The position numbers were made by a program, and so were the translations under genes. From positions 1-23,832 of the forward strand of contig JAJZKY010000006.1 of NCBI GenBank assembly GCA_021803885.1: a stretch of DNA of 23,832 bases. The letters run 5' to 3'. This stretch comes from Planctomycetota bacterium (GTDB lineage: Bacteria; Planctomycetota; Phycisphaerae; WQYP01; JAJZKY01). A model generated the notes under the pieces. It did not search any database, was not told the DNA's origin, and saw only the letters and a program-made list of their open reading frames with translations. This document shows positions 16,190 to 23,832 of the stretch, in pieces; position 1 is the first letter of the stretch, and the number at the start of each line of letters is the position of its first letter.

Positions 16190-16504
16190 GCTGCCACTGC
16201 CTTTCCTTCGACACCGCCTCGCCTGTCCAACGGTTGCAAGTGGTTTTTCCCATGATCAAAGTGCGAAGCAGTCAGGATAAACGTACCTACGTCCCAGTTG
16301 GTTGTCAATTTTCCCGGCGATTTCCCAACGATGCTTACTGCCGCGGGCCGTTGATATGCTCACGCTATTGCACATCGCGTGCTGGAGCTGACTCGCGTTT
16401 GCCGGTTGTAGTGGATACTTTCCGGTTTGCGGGGGCGATTGCGGGTGGAGCGGGAAAACCCGCGGCGTGAGCTGTTGGCTATTCGCCCATGCAGGGATGC
16501 AATA
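16190..16504. other. 315-bp gap inside the GTPase-associated cluster
   Basis: No convincing gene. Near its right end GCGGGAAAACCCGC (about 16451-16464) can form a short GC hairpin just past the stop codon of the upstream gene, without a T run. The left half holds a candidate promoter for the 586-residue gene. The gap separates that gene from an otherwise tightly packed run. Confidence 0.4.
16280..16308 (-). promoter_or_regulatory. Candidate promoter for the 586-residue anchored protein
   Basis: Minus strand: a perfect -35 box TTGACA (16303-16308), a 17-bp spacer and TACGTT (16280-16285), a weak -10 box. It would give a leader of about 85 nt. The perfect -35 box and ideal spacing are the support; the poor -10 box is the weakness. 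Confidence 0.35.
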
Positions 16505-17422
16505 TCAGTGGGCAGCGTGCGCCGTCTTTGCCTTCGCCGCCACCTTGGCTGCCGCCGCCTTCGCCTTCGCCGCCTTTATGGCGGCAGCCTTCGCGGCAGC
16601 CGCGCTTGCCACCGCCGCCGCCTTTAACGCCGCCGCGACAAAAATAATCACCAGATAGACAAGCCACATTGCATATCCAGACAGCGAGATGATCCCCAAA
16701 ATCAGACCGGTAATTGCCAAACCGTTTCCGTCACGACTCCTCGCCTTGCGATTGCCACGGAGGGTCACCGACCCAAAGGCCGTTGCGGCAATGGCGCATG
16801 CCAGCCCTGCCAGGAGAATACCCCAGAAAACGACGGTCATGTCTGCTACCCGGATTGCTAAAAGCAGACACAGCGGACCGGCGGTAGGAATAATGATGCC
16901 CGCAATTCCGAGGATCAGGGACGCAACACCGCTGCCAAAATAGCCAGCCGATTGTGCCCCCTCCGGTGTGTATGACCGTGCCGGTGGTGCGCCCAGTACC
17001 AGTCGCTGGTAACAAGATGGGCAGATATACCGCCCCCTATCATTAAAAAGTTGCGCCGCCGGCAGAACACTTCCGCAGGATACGCACGCTATCATCGGGC
17101 CGTTACCCGCGGGCGGCGCAGGTGCCGATTCGTTACGGGCGGCTGCTGGAGGAGCGCTATTGCTCGGCGACTCAGCAACCTCATCAGCACCCGATGGAGT
17201 GTCGGCGAACTCATACTCCGATTGGCGCTGCGAGGTTCCACGCGACGATGCTTCTGGAATAATACCAGGAATGGTTGCCGCCAAGGCCCAGTTCACTTTA
17301 TCCGTCGATACCTCATGGACTCGGGACAACATTCCCATCTTGGCCAGCCGCTGCAGACCGTTCTGATCAAACGGCCCGGTAATTTTCCCCCGTGACCGTA
17401 CAAAGTATCTTTCACCAGCCAT
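16505..17422 (-). CDS. GYF_2 / zinc-ribbon / DUF4190-like membrane protein with Ala-Lys-rich tail
   Basis: 305 residues. The ATG at 17422 is chosen because AAGGAG lies 8 nt upstream; a TTG two codons earlier lacks that spacing. Residues ~5-50 (ERYFVRSRGKITGPFD, then LSRVHEVSTDKVNWALAA) form a GYF_2 domain, a small peptide-binding module common in planctomycete membrane proteins. After a Ser/Ala/Pro linker comes a zinc ribbon with C113-x2-C116 and C134-x2-C137. Two or three membrane segments follow at ~162-190 and ~195-220, then NGLAITGLILGIISLSGYAM at ~233-252, typical of DUF4190, with a further hydrophobic stretch to ~264. The last ~40 residues are almost only Ala and Lys. It starts 31 bp after the 969-residue gene and is very likely in the same operon; a role as a sensor or adaptor for its neighbours is inference. 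Confidence 0.85.
   Translation of the reverse strand: MAGERYFVRSRGKITGPFDQNGLQRLAKMGMLSRVHEVSTDKVNWALAATIPGIIPEASSRGTSQRQSEYEFADTPSGADEVAESPSNSAPPAAARNESAPAPPAGNGPMIACVSCGSVLPAAQLFNDRGRYICPSCYQRLVLGAPPARSYTPEGAQSAGYFGSGVASLILGIAGIIIPTAGPLCLLLAIRVADMTVVFWGILLAGLACAIAATAFGSVTLRGNRKARSRDGNGLAITGLILGIISLSGYAMWLVYLVIIFVAAALKAAAVASAAAAKAAAIKAAKAKAAAAKVAAKAKTAHAAH
16519..16640. repeat. GC-rich low-complexity tract encoding the Ala-Lys tail
   Basis: Imperfect short repeats built from GCCGCC, TTCGCC and GCGGCAGCC words. On the minus strand they encode the alternating Ala/Lys C-terminus of the GYF-domain protein. Such tracts expand and contract by slippage, so tail length is likely variable between strains. 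Confidence 0.6.
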
Positions 17423-17453
17423 CTGCAATTCTCCTTGTCTTTTTCTGCCTGTA

Positions 17454-20363
17454 CTATTTTTCGCCGGGAGTAATCAACACCAGCGTTCCTTCGACCATGG
17501 TGGAATCAGCTCCCGGTACCCAAACCCATTTTCCCGCGTGCCTCACACCAATTTTTTCAAGGTGGTACTTCGTTCCACCGGCAACAATCACCCAGGCTCG
17601 GTCGCCATTGGATGGAGGCATGGCGGCACAGTGAATGCTCATAGCCCCATTCACTTTGCGACATATTCCCAATGTGCTAATGCTGAAATTCACACTTTGT
17701 TTAAGAGCTTCATTGGCGCTGTGCGCCTGCGCTATATACTGCGTAAGATCAGGTAGCATTTTAAAGGCCCTGTCCACGCCATGGACAATATCACTCTGTA
17801 CCGGTTTAGCCGGATTGAGCCAATTGACATTTTCCAGATGCAGATGCTTCAGCCGCCGGGCCGAATTGGAAAAGGCGGCAGCTTGTTTTTTGGACATAAA
17901 CGGCTTATTAAGCACCAGTACATCCGACAACAAAAGGCCTTTAACCACGGGGCTGGCCGATGACGATTGCAAAAGGCGCATTTCCTCAAATCCAATGGTG
18001 TTCCACTGCCCAAACGACATACCACGCACCGCATCAAGCAACCGGCGCGACAACCTGGCCTGCGGACTGCGTACCGGCCTTTTAGTAGTCAACGATACAC
18101 CCACCGGCAAATCTATCACAGAACGTGCACTGGCGTCAGCGGAAGTTACAGCATTAAACGACAGCACCTGGTCATTGCCTATCGTATTTTGGGTAATTCT
18201 GGTTCCAGGCAGAACAAAATAGATTGTGCCGCCAGAGGTGGTAAATATATCAAGTCGGCGTAACAACCGGTTATGCAGCACGGTGGAAAACTGTCCCAGC
18301 CACGGCCCGGTAGCCGCGGTGGCTGTCAAAGCCTGGGCAAGATAATTTGAATATTGAAGGGCCACTTCCGCCAGCGGGGAGTTTGGATATGCCGCCAGGT
18401 ATTTAGTAATTGCCGCCAAATATACTTTGGCATTTTCCCGTGTGGGGTTAAGCAGACTTCCCGCCCAGCTGGTGCGAAGATCACTCCAGGCTTTTACCGC
18501 CCGGAGAGCTGGAATGGCAGCGCTTAACTCGGCAACCGTTTGCTTATAACGTCCATCCGGGTGGCCGTTTTTATAACTTTTTAGCGCGGAAATATAATCA
18601 CCGACGGTAAATGGTGGAGTTAAAATCCGGGCATAAGCGGCATTATCCGCAATAATATTGGTTAAGGCCGCGCTGCGGCGAGACAACACGGCCTGTATTG
18701 AGTCTATCTCCGCATCGTATAGTTTTTTTGTTATTCCTTGGGTTGTTTCAAGCCCTTTCAACTGCGCTTCCAGCAACTGTAATGTTTTTACGGCCATGGC
18801 AGGATTATGCCGAATATCGCCGGCGGTCAGTCGCAAATCAATGCGGTCCAGCAATTTTCTTGCAGCACGGTTAAACGCGCTGTCGCGTAGCGCCTGCTGC
18901 TGCTGATCGTAGGCATGATGTTTACGGAACCATTTTCTTATTGCAGCTTTTTCCGAGGGCCGCAGGGCCACCGCCCGCGCCGCTGACATCAACCGCAGGG
19001 CCTGCGCACTGCCCAATGGCAACGGTACCGCACGGGCGTATAGGGACTTAAAATGTTTCGCCCGGATTTGCTCCGCTGCCACTGCGGCCTGCAATTTTCC
19101 CGTATCCGCGATAATTTTCGGTGTGTCCCGCACCCCCGCCGGCTGTTTGGCCAAGAGTCCCAAAACTTTCTGTCCGTCGGCCAGATCCCCCATGCGCGTT
19201 ACTTCAGCCGTGGCCGCCCTGATTACCTGATCCCAACCCCTGACCTCATGGCTGCGAATGGTAAAAAATGCAAACAGTCCAATCGCCGCCAACAGCACCA
19301 CCGCCGCCGCAGCCACCGTGAAATAAATCATCTTCCGCTTGCGCAGAGCCTCCTGCTGGCGCCGAGCCATACATTGTTTGTAACGCGTTTCGAGTTCCGG
19401 TGCCAGCGGCAGGGAAAGTCGCGTGGTGGCCTTGTATGCCTGTTCGATAGTTTCTGTGGGTTTTCCCGTATCAATGGCCTGTTCTAACTGCACGCAGGCG
19501 GCATCAAAATCACGCTGCAGTTTGCGTGATTGCTCCAAACCATGCAGCCAGGTCTGCACAGCTTCCAGCCGCTCGCGAATATCCCCATTGGGGCTGCGTC
19601 CCTGCAACGCGACCCCACAATCTTCCAGCAAGGCCCGGCATCGATCTTCCTCCATGGCGGAATAAGCGGCATCCAGCTCCGGCAGCAATTTTTGCATGTC
19701 GCGTTGCGATTCTTCGTCCCGAAATTTCTCCACGCGGGCGTTGACATCGCGCGTCATATCCGCCGGAACAGGGACGCTCCACAAATTGGAATTTAATTCG
19801 CTTTGCAGGTTCTCCAGCAGTTGGGGATCAACGTGTGCTGATGTCAGGATTTTTCGTATCTCCCCGAGCCGCGCGACTTCAAACGTCCGTATATCATCCA
19901 CCCAGAATGACGCGGTGGTATCCAGCCTGGCAATTTCCCGCATCACCACCAACCGCAAGGGCAGCGGTGCCAGCGCCATGGCCAGCGTGCGATGTTTGGC
20001 CAGCAGCACGGCAATCGGTTGCACCGCGGTATAAGCGTCATTGATGGCTGCCGCCGAATCCATATCCAGTACCGGTGCTTCCGGCAGACCATATTGCACG
20101 CACAGTTGCCGCCAATCGTTGCGACCGGGAAAATCCAGGATAGTCAATTGGTCAAGAACATTGGGACTCGCTTCGGCCAAATGTACCGCTTCGGTGCGCA
20201 GATTTTGCCGCAGCAGTTGTGAACAGCGCCGAATACGATCATTAACCGTTCGACATAAGTCCGCATAGCCGACCGCCAGATCGCGCAGCTCCGGTGTTGC
20301 CGATTGATCTTGTGCCAAGAGCACGTCGCGTAACTTGTCCACTACCTCTTGTGCTTCAGCCAT
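17454..20363 (-). CDS. Large single-pass membrane protein of the GTPase-associated cluster
   Basis: 969 residues. The ATG at 20363 follows AAGGGA with a 7-nt spacer. Residues 1-343 are mostly predicted helix, charged, with heptad-like stretches (RDMQKLLPELDAAYSAMEED and LEQSRKLQRDFDAACVQLEQ), and end in a basic stop-transfer-like RRQQEALRKRK. A single membrane segment lies at ~345-370 (MIYFTVAAAAVVLLAAIGLFAFF). The remaining ~600 residues, helical to about 640 then beta-rich, end in KYHLEKIGVRHAGKWVWVPG and an acidic cap. By the positive-inside rule the N-terminal third is cytoplasmic and the rest lies outside. No family is recognised. The gene starts 18 bp after the GAP1-like gene and ends 31 bp before the GYF gene, a tight operon. 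A cytoplasm-to-envelope linker is a reasonable inference. Confidence 0.85.
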   Translation of the reverse strand: MAEAQEVVDKLRDVLLAQDQSATPELRDLAVGYADLCRTVNDRIRRCSQLLRQNLRTEAVHLAEASPNVLDQLTILDFPGRNDWRQLCVQYGLPEAPVLDMDSAAAINDAYTAVQPIAVLLAKHRTLAMALAPLPLRLVVMREIARLDTTASFWVDDIRTFEVARLGEIRKILTSAHVDPQLLENLQSELNSNLWSVPVPADMTRDVNARVEKFRDEESQRDMQKLLPELDAAYSAMEEDRCRALLEDCGVALQGRSPNGDIRERLEAVQTWLHGLEQSRKLQRDFDAACVQLEQAIDTGKPTETIEQAYKATTRLSLPLAPELETRYKQCMARRQQEALRKRKMIYFTVAAAAVVLLAAIGLFAFFTIRSHEVRGWDQVIRAATAEVTRMGDLADGQKVLGLLAKQPAGVRDTPKIIADTGKLQAAVAAEQIRAKHFKSLYARAVPLPLGSAQALRLMSAARAVALRPSEKAAIRKWFRKHHAYDQQQQALRDSAFNRAARKLLDRIDLRLTAGDIRHNPAMAVKTLQLLEAQLKGLETTQGITKKLYDAEIDSIQAVLSRRSAALTNIIADNAAYARILTPPFTVGDYISALKSYKNGHPDGRYKQTVAELSAAIPALRAVKAWSDLRTSWAGSLLNPTRENAKVYLAAITKYLAAYPNSPLAEVALQYSNYLAQALTATAATGPWLGQFSTVLHNRLLRRLDIFTTSGGTIYFVLPGTRITQNTIGNDQVLSFNAVTSADASARSVIDLPVGVSLTTKRPVRSPQARLSRRLLDAVRGMSFGQWNTIGFEEMRLLQSSSASPVVKGLLLSDVLVLNKPFMSKKQAAAFSNSARRLKHLHLENVNWLNPAKPVQSDIVHGVDRAFKMLPDLTQYIAQAHSANEALKQSVNFSISTLGICRKVNGAMSIHCAAMPPSNGDRAWVIVAGGTKYHLEKIGVRHAGKWVWVPGADSTMVEGTLVLITPGEK

Positions 20364-20381
20364 AAGAAATCCCTTTTAATT

Positions 20382-22994
20382 CTAAAATCCCGCCGCCGGA
20401 CCGTGTTGCTTCCCCACTGGTTGGGTTGTAATGGGCCGCGGCGTGCCCGGCTGCGTTGCCGCCCCCGGCCTTGTGTAGGTAACGGTTTCCAACACCGGCC
20501 CGCCGGGATAAAGCTCAACGCGAAATGTAGTACGCTGGACGGATTCCAGTTGTTTCATCCGTTGTCGCATCCTGCCCAGGCGGCTCCTGATTTCGCTGGC
20601 CAGTTTGGCCAGGTCCCCGTGCAGGTTCTGCTGGTGCACCAAGGGCGCGATGAGCATGGCGTTTTTTTTAGGGTGTTTTTGATATTTCTTCAGTTCCCAT
20701 TTCTGGTGATTCGTCAACGCTTGCCAATTATTCAAATTTTTCTTTACCCAGTTTTCATCTTTCCGACATTTTTTCACCCAACTATTCAGTCGTGTCGCCA
20801 GGGTCTGGTAATTGTTAGTGAGCATTCCAGTCCTCAACTCCACCGTCAGTGGCCCCAATGGCCGGAGCGTTAGCGGTTTGGAGGCCTTCTCGCCGGTAAG
20901 CTCCGCGCGAACCTTCCGCAATAACGTTTCCAATTCCTGGTGGCGATTAATCGGCTTCAAAGCCCTGGTATAGGCCCCTTTTGCTAATTTCCAGGCACCC
21001 GGATGGCTCGCCCCTTCGATTTTGAGATGGAGATCAGCCGAAATTTTATTGTCAGCGATGGAAAGTCGCTGCGGAATTTCAACAGGGAAGTTGGAGGTAA
21101 TGTTTCGGCTCAGTGCAACAGTGTGGTTCGCCGGCCCGGAGGGAAGGAACTGGATGCGTTCCCGTCGTCCGTTTTTCAGTCGCACATCGGCCACCATTTG
21201 TTCTGCGTAAAGCAATTTGGCGGTAGCTAAACCCCTGGCCGGCTTTAGCGTCAAGGTGTCGCGTTCGCATGAAACACTAACGCTGCACAGTGGAATATTT
21301 TGGCTATCCAGCATCAAAACCCCGGCGACGGAGGTCGAGCTCGGCACCCAGTCAACGGAATAATCCAGCGACACTTTACGTCTCCGCGACAGAATGCACG
21401 GCTTCGACATTTTCTGGGGGTCTTTAGAAACGACACCCTGCGATTTAACGAACATCTCGATTCTCCCGCTATGCGATGGTGGTGGAAGTCGCACTATAAA
21501 GCTCGAGATGTTTTTTACCTGCACGCTATGTGCCGTCGTGAGGGCTCTCATCTCCAAGTTTCCCGCCGCCGGACCGGCAAAAATCGGATGGTCCACCACT
21601 TTGAGGGGGCGATGAATGATTGCATGATTCGTTGTTGCGGGTGTTTGTTTTCCAGAGCGCGGCCGGCCGCCGCTTACATTTTTCGGATGCGTCGCGGGCG
21701 GTTTAGTTTTGCCCGATGTTTTTTTACCGTTGCCTGATTTTTTCGACGCGGAATATGTGTTATTGACGGCATGCGTGGCTTGTTTCTTCAATGTCACAGG
21801 CTTTTTCTCTGCCGGAACTGAACTGGCCACCAGTTTCTCATGGCGGGAAATACCCACGGCCACCATAGCCTGCTGCAATTGCCGCGCGGGCTCCAAATGC
21901 CGCAGCAGAAAGGCGGTGCCCACCATCGCGAGGATGACAAACGCCGCAACCCCGAATATCACCGGCAGAATCCAACGCCGTTTCCGCGGTGCGTGGCGGT
22001 CGGCAACGGCCTGATCCACATTGTGTGGACGGAAAAACCGCGTCGCCTTGCGTTCCGGCGCTAATGGCGCAAGTTCCAGAAGACCCGTCTCCGCGGGCCT
22101 GCCGCCGCCCGCCTTCCCGCCCGGCAATGCTGCCGGCGTGGCCAGCGTGATCGGTGCTTCCACATTAATAATTGATGAACGCAGCACGGAAAGATCAATT
22201 ATTGTGCCGTCACGCGCTGCAACATTGCACGGGCCATCCGGTGCCCGCCCCAGCGGGCGCGTTAGGTCAATAACTGACTTTGGATCTAGCGTTCCTGCCG
22301 CCGTGGCCGTGCCGGCGATGATGCCCCGCCAATGGCACTTGACCCCGGCCGCCGGGATACCCGTAAAATAAGTGCTGAACGCGATCTGCCAGCGCATTTC
22401 CGCCGGCAAAAGCGCCAGCGCCTCAGCGAATAATGCCAGCGTAGATGTGCCGGGATTGCAGATAATATGCACAGGAGCATCCGGCTTATCACAAAAGCGT
22501 TGCAGCAATTCGCCGGCCCAGCCCGCATCACCGGTTACGCGCTGCCAGACCGTACATGGCGCAGGTGTGGTATCGCCATTGGGAATAGCGGCTGGGTTTT
22601 CAATCCAGCGCGGTTCGCCCTGCCACATTTCCTGCATCAAACCAGGACGCTGCAGCAACCAGGCTGGCCCGGCCAAAGGAAGTTCCGCAGAGTCCAGCAC
22701 CATAAAATGCGCTAATTTATTCGTCCGACCGGTATAGTCCGTTGGTGCCGCTGAAATACGTGCAAGCACCCGGACCACGCGCCCGCGGTCAGCAAGGAGG
22801 TAATGACAAAAGTTTACCGGATTATTGGCATAGTTGCCGTTGCCGGCGGTGTATAAATGGCGATAGCCGCTTAGGGATTCCAGCGTTGCCGCCAGCGCAG
22901 GCGACATTTGTCGGGACATGGCCACGGTACAAAAGCCCACGCTTCCGGGCTTAAGCCCCTTTTTGGCCGAGGTGTAAATAAGCTCCAGTCCCAT
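20382..22994 (-). CDS. GAP1-N2-like GTPase-associated protein fused to a membrane anchor
   Basis: 870 residues. AGGGAA precedes the ATG at 22994. Residues 1-~270 resemble the GAP1-N2 domain of GTPase-associated proteins: it opens with LELIYTSAKKGLKPGSVGFC, has LSGYRHLY at 41-48, the conserved TNKLAHFMVLDS at 91-102, and later IAFSTYFTGI at 204-213. In GTPase/GAP1 conflict and signalling systems this protein is encoded next to the GTPase, as here. Residue ~341-364 is one membrane segment preceded by RKRR. It is followed by a Lys/Ser/Thr/Pro-rich linker (~385-460), a beta-rich block (~490-660), and a helical block to ~840 (HQELETLLRKVRAELTG). Relatives as I know them lack a membrane segment, so the C-terminal half is the unusual part. 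Lack of the usual GAP1 middle and C-terminal modules cannot be judged by eye. Confidence 0.8.
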   Translation of the reverse strand: MGLELIYTSAKKGLKPGSVGFCTVAMSRQMSPALAATLESLSGYRHLYTAGNGNYANNPVNFCHYLLADRGRVVRVLARISAAPTDYTGRTNKLAHFMVLDSAELPLAGPAWLLQRPGLMQEMWQGEPRWIENPAAIPNGDTTPAPCTVWQRVTGDAGWAGELLQRFCDKPDAPVHIICNPGTSTLALFAEALALLPAEMRWQIAFSTYFTGIPAAGVKCHWRGIIAGTATAAGTLDPKSVIDLTRPLGRAPDGPCNVAARDGTIIDLSVLRSSIINVEAPITLATPAALPGGKAGGGRPAETGLLELAPLAPERKATRFFRPHNVDQAVADRHAPRKRRWILPVIFGVAAFVILAMVGTAFLLRHLEPARQLQQAMVAVGISRHEKLVASSVPAEKKPVTLKKQATHAVNNTYSASKKSGNGKKTSGKTKPPATHPKNVSGGRPRSGKQTPATTNHAIIHRPLKVVDHPIFAGPAAGNLEMRALTTAHSVQVKNISSFIVRLPPPSHSGRIEMFVKSQGVVSKDPQKMSKPCILSRRRKVSLDYSVDWVPSSTSVAGVLMLDSQNIPLCSVSVSCERDTLTLKPARGLATAKLLYAEQMVADVRLKNGRRERIQFLPSGPANHTVALSRNITSNFPVEIPQRLSIADNKISADLHLKIEGASHPGAWKLAKGAYTRALKPINRHQELETLLRKVRAELTGEKASKPLTLRPLGPLTVELRTGMLTNNYQTLATRLNSWVKKCRKDENWVKKNLNNWQALTNHQKWELKKYQKHPKKNAMLIAPLVHQQNLHGDLAKLASEIRSRLGRMRQRMKQLESVQRTTFRVELYPGGPVLETVTYTRPGAATQPGTPRPITTQPVGKQHGPAAGF

Positions 22995-23144
22995 ACTTTT
23001 CCCTGTTCCAACATTCCACCCGGCCCCCGGCTATGCGTTTCAAATCAGGCATTCTGGCAAGCCGCGCTTGCAGATGCTGAAATACCGCAATTTCAACCCA
23101 TATAACAGATTACCGAAGCCCTGCCGGCAAACCCATGCTCAATA
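22995..23144. other. 150-bp gap between GTPase and GAP1-like gene
   Basis: Minus-strand spacer holding only the ribosome-binding site of the GAP1-like gene. No promoter or terminator was convincing, so read-through from the GTPase gene is likely. Confidence 0.4.
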
Positions 23145-23832
23145 CTAAACCAGCCCGCTGGAAGTCCACTGCGCCAGGGCATATAAAACCGGAACGGTAA
23201 CCCAGTGGGGCTGAATATCACGCGGACGGATGGCCAGTAAATTTGCATCACTTGGATGCGGCTCGGGCGCATGGCCCAGAGAACTGATTGGGATATACAC
23301 CACCGTCCTGGAAACCGCCTCCGCCATGGCTACAATTTCCGGCGTAGTGGTCAGCAGAAGCTGCCGCAGTTTGCCCGATACGTGATTAATGCGTTCCATG
23401 TCCACGCGAGATATGGTGGAATCGACCCGCGGCAAATACGGCTCCCGCATAATATCTTCATCCAGCAGGGGCGCCCAAATATCAGATTTACTTACGCAGA
23501 CAATCAATGGGCGATCTGTGCGCGCCTGTGGCCCCAGACCGCCGTAGCGCCGCATCCGGTTTGCCGCCTCATTAAGCAGCGATTCCTGCCGCAGCGTTTT
23601 TCGCCCCGCCTTGATTTGCGGATCATTGCTGAAGGCCCCGCATTTGGCCCGCATCCGCGGATCTTGGGTGGGATCGAACAGGAACAGAATCAGTTGTGCT
23701 TTGCCCAGATGCTGCGTTACGGGCCGCCCCGGCGTGTCTGCTCCGGGTAAATAGCTTTCACCCGCGTTGTCATACACGCACACCACGCGGGAGACTTCCG
23801 CGGAATATTTGAACCGCGGATGCTGCGGTGTG
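23145..23832 (-). CDS. GTPase, double-GTPase (DO-GTPase)-like, C-terminal part (5' end outside window)
   Basis: The frame is open to the right edge, so the N-terminus with the phosphate-binding P-loop is missing. What is visible is a GTPase core: the switch-II/G3 motif in VVCVYDNAGES (DNAGE at 23757-23771), a hydrophobic strand ILFLFDP, the guanine-specificity G4 motif as SKSD (23481-23492, in place of NKxD), and a G5-like ISS in VVYIPISSLGH. The yDnaGE plus lFDP spacing resembles the double-GTPase proteins paired with GAP1 in prokaryotic conflict systems. GTP binding should switch the complex encoded downstream. A GTG at 23786 could be taken for the start, but conserved sequence continues upstream of it. 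The ~45 residues after the G5 region are less typical. Confidence 0.8.
   Translation of the reverse strand, partial: TPQHPRFKYSAEVSRVVCVYDNAGESYLPGADTPGRPVTQHLGKAQLILFLFDPTQDPRMRAKCGAFSNDPQIKAGRKTLRQESLLNEAANRMRRYGGLGPQARTDRPLIVCVSKSDIWAPLLDEDIMREPYLPRVDSTISRVDMERINHVSGKLRQLLLTTTPEIVAMAEAVSRTVVYIPISSLGHAPEPHPSDANLLAIRPRDIQPHWVTVPVLYALAQWTSSGLV

Noticed and set aside
23145..23786. GTG at 23786 as the start of the GTPase
   Set aside because: The frame continues upstream to the window edge with sequence that fits the fold, and a start here would leave no P-loop.

Overview
The window is bacterial chromosome of moderate GC content. The gene mix suggests a Planctomycetota-like bacterium, perhaps of the Phycisphaerae: a Tat-exported beta-helix polysaccharide enzyme, a GYF/zinc-ribbon/DUF4190 protein, large single-pass membrane proteins of no known family, a GTPase/GAP1-type locus, and repeat-rich gaps between genes. 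This placement is inferred from gene content; there is no rRNA or other marker here to confirm it.

Left part (1-4740): the 3' end of an unidentified protein, a Tat-exported pectate-lyase-superfamily (beta-helix) protein, an 800-bp non-coding stretch, a soluble protein made of TPR repeats, and a convergent YacP/Rae1-like NYN nuclease. The non-coding stretch holds a decayed coding relic, one copy of a dispersed repeat and a 164-bp fold-back palindrome. Middle-left (4740-8372): dnaE on the minus strand, with a good promoter at 8408-8437. Its PHP metal-binding residues appear intact.

Middle (8373-12515): a second repeat copy, a lipoprotein, then a plus-strand cluster made of a possibly frameshifted AMIN-like exported protein, a long NfeD/ClpP-class membrane protein whose serine nucleophile is replaced, a short NfeD paralogue 6 bp downstream, and a 55-residue single-pass membrane peptide. 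The peptide gene overlaps, tail to tail, a tRNA nucleotidyltransferase/poly(A) polymerase gene on the minus strand. Next comes a 451-bp insertion-element remnant with perfect 15-bp terminal inverted repeats, abutting a third copy of the dispersed repeat.

Right part (14429-23832, all minus strand): the most interesting region. In transcription order it holds a GTPase (5' end outside the window), a GAP1-N2-like GTPase-associated protein fused to a membrane anchor and a large C-terminal region, a 969-residue single-pass membrane protein, a GYF/zinc-ribbon/DUF4190 membrane protein with an Ala/Lys-rich tail, and, after a 315-bp gap with its own candidate promoter, a 586-residue N-terminally anchored protein. 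I read this as a GTPase-controlled, membrane-spanning complex related to the GTPase/GAP1 conflict or signalling systems. All proteins after the GTPase carry membrane segments, which is not what I know of the usual soluble adaptor arrangement.
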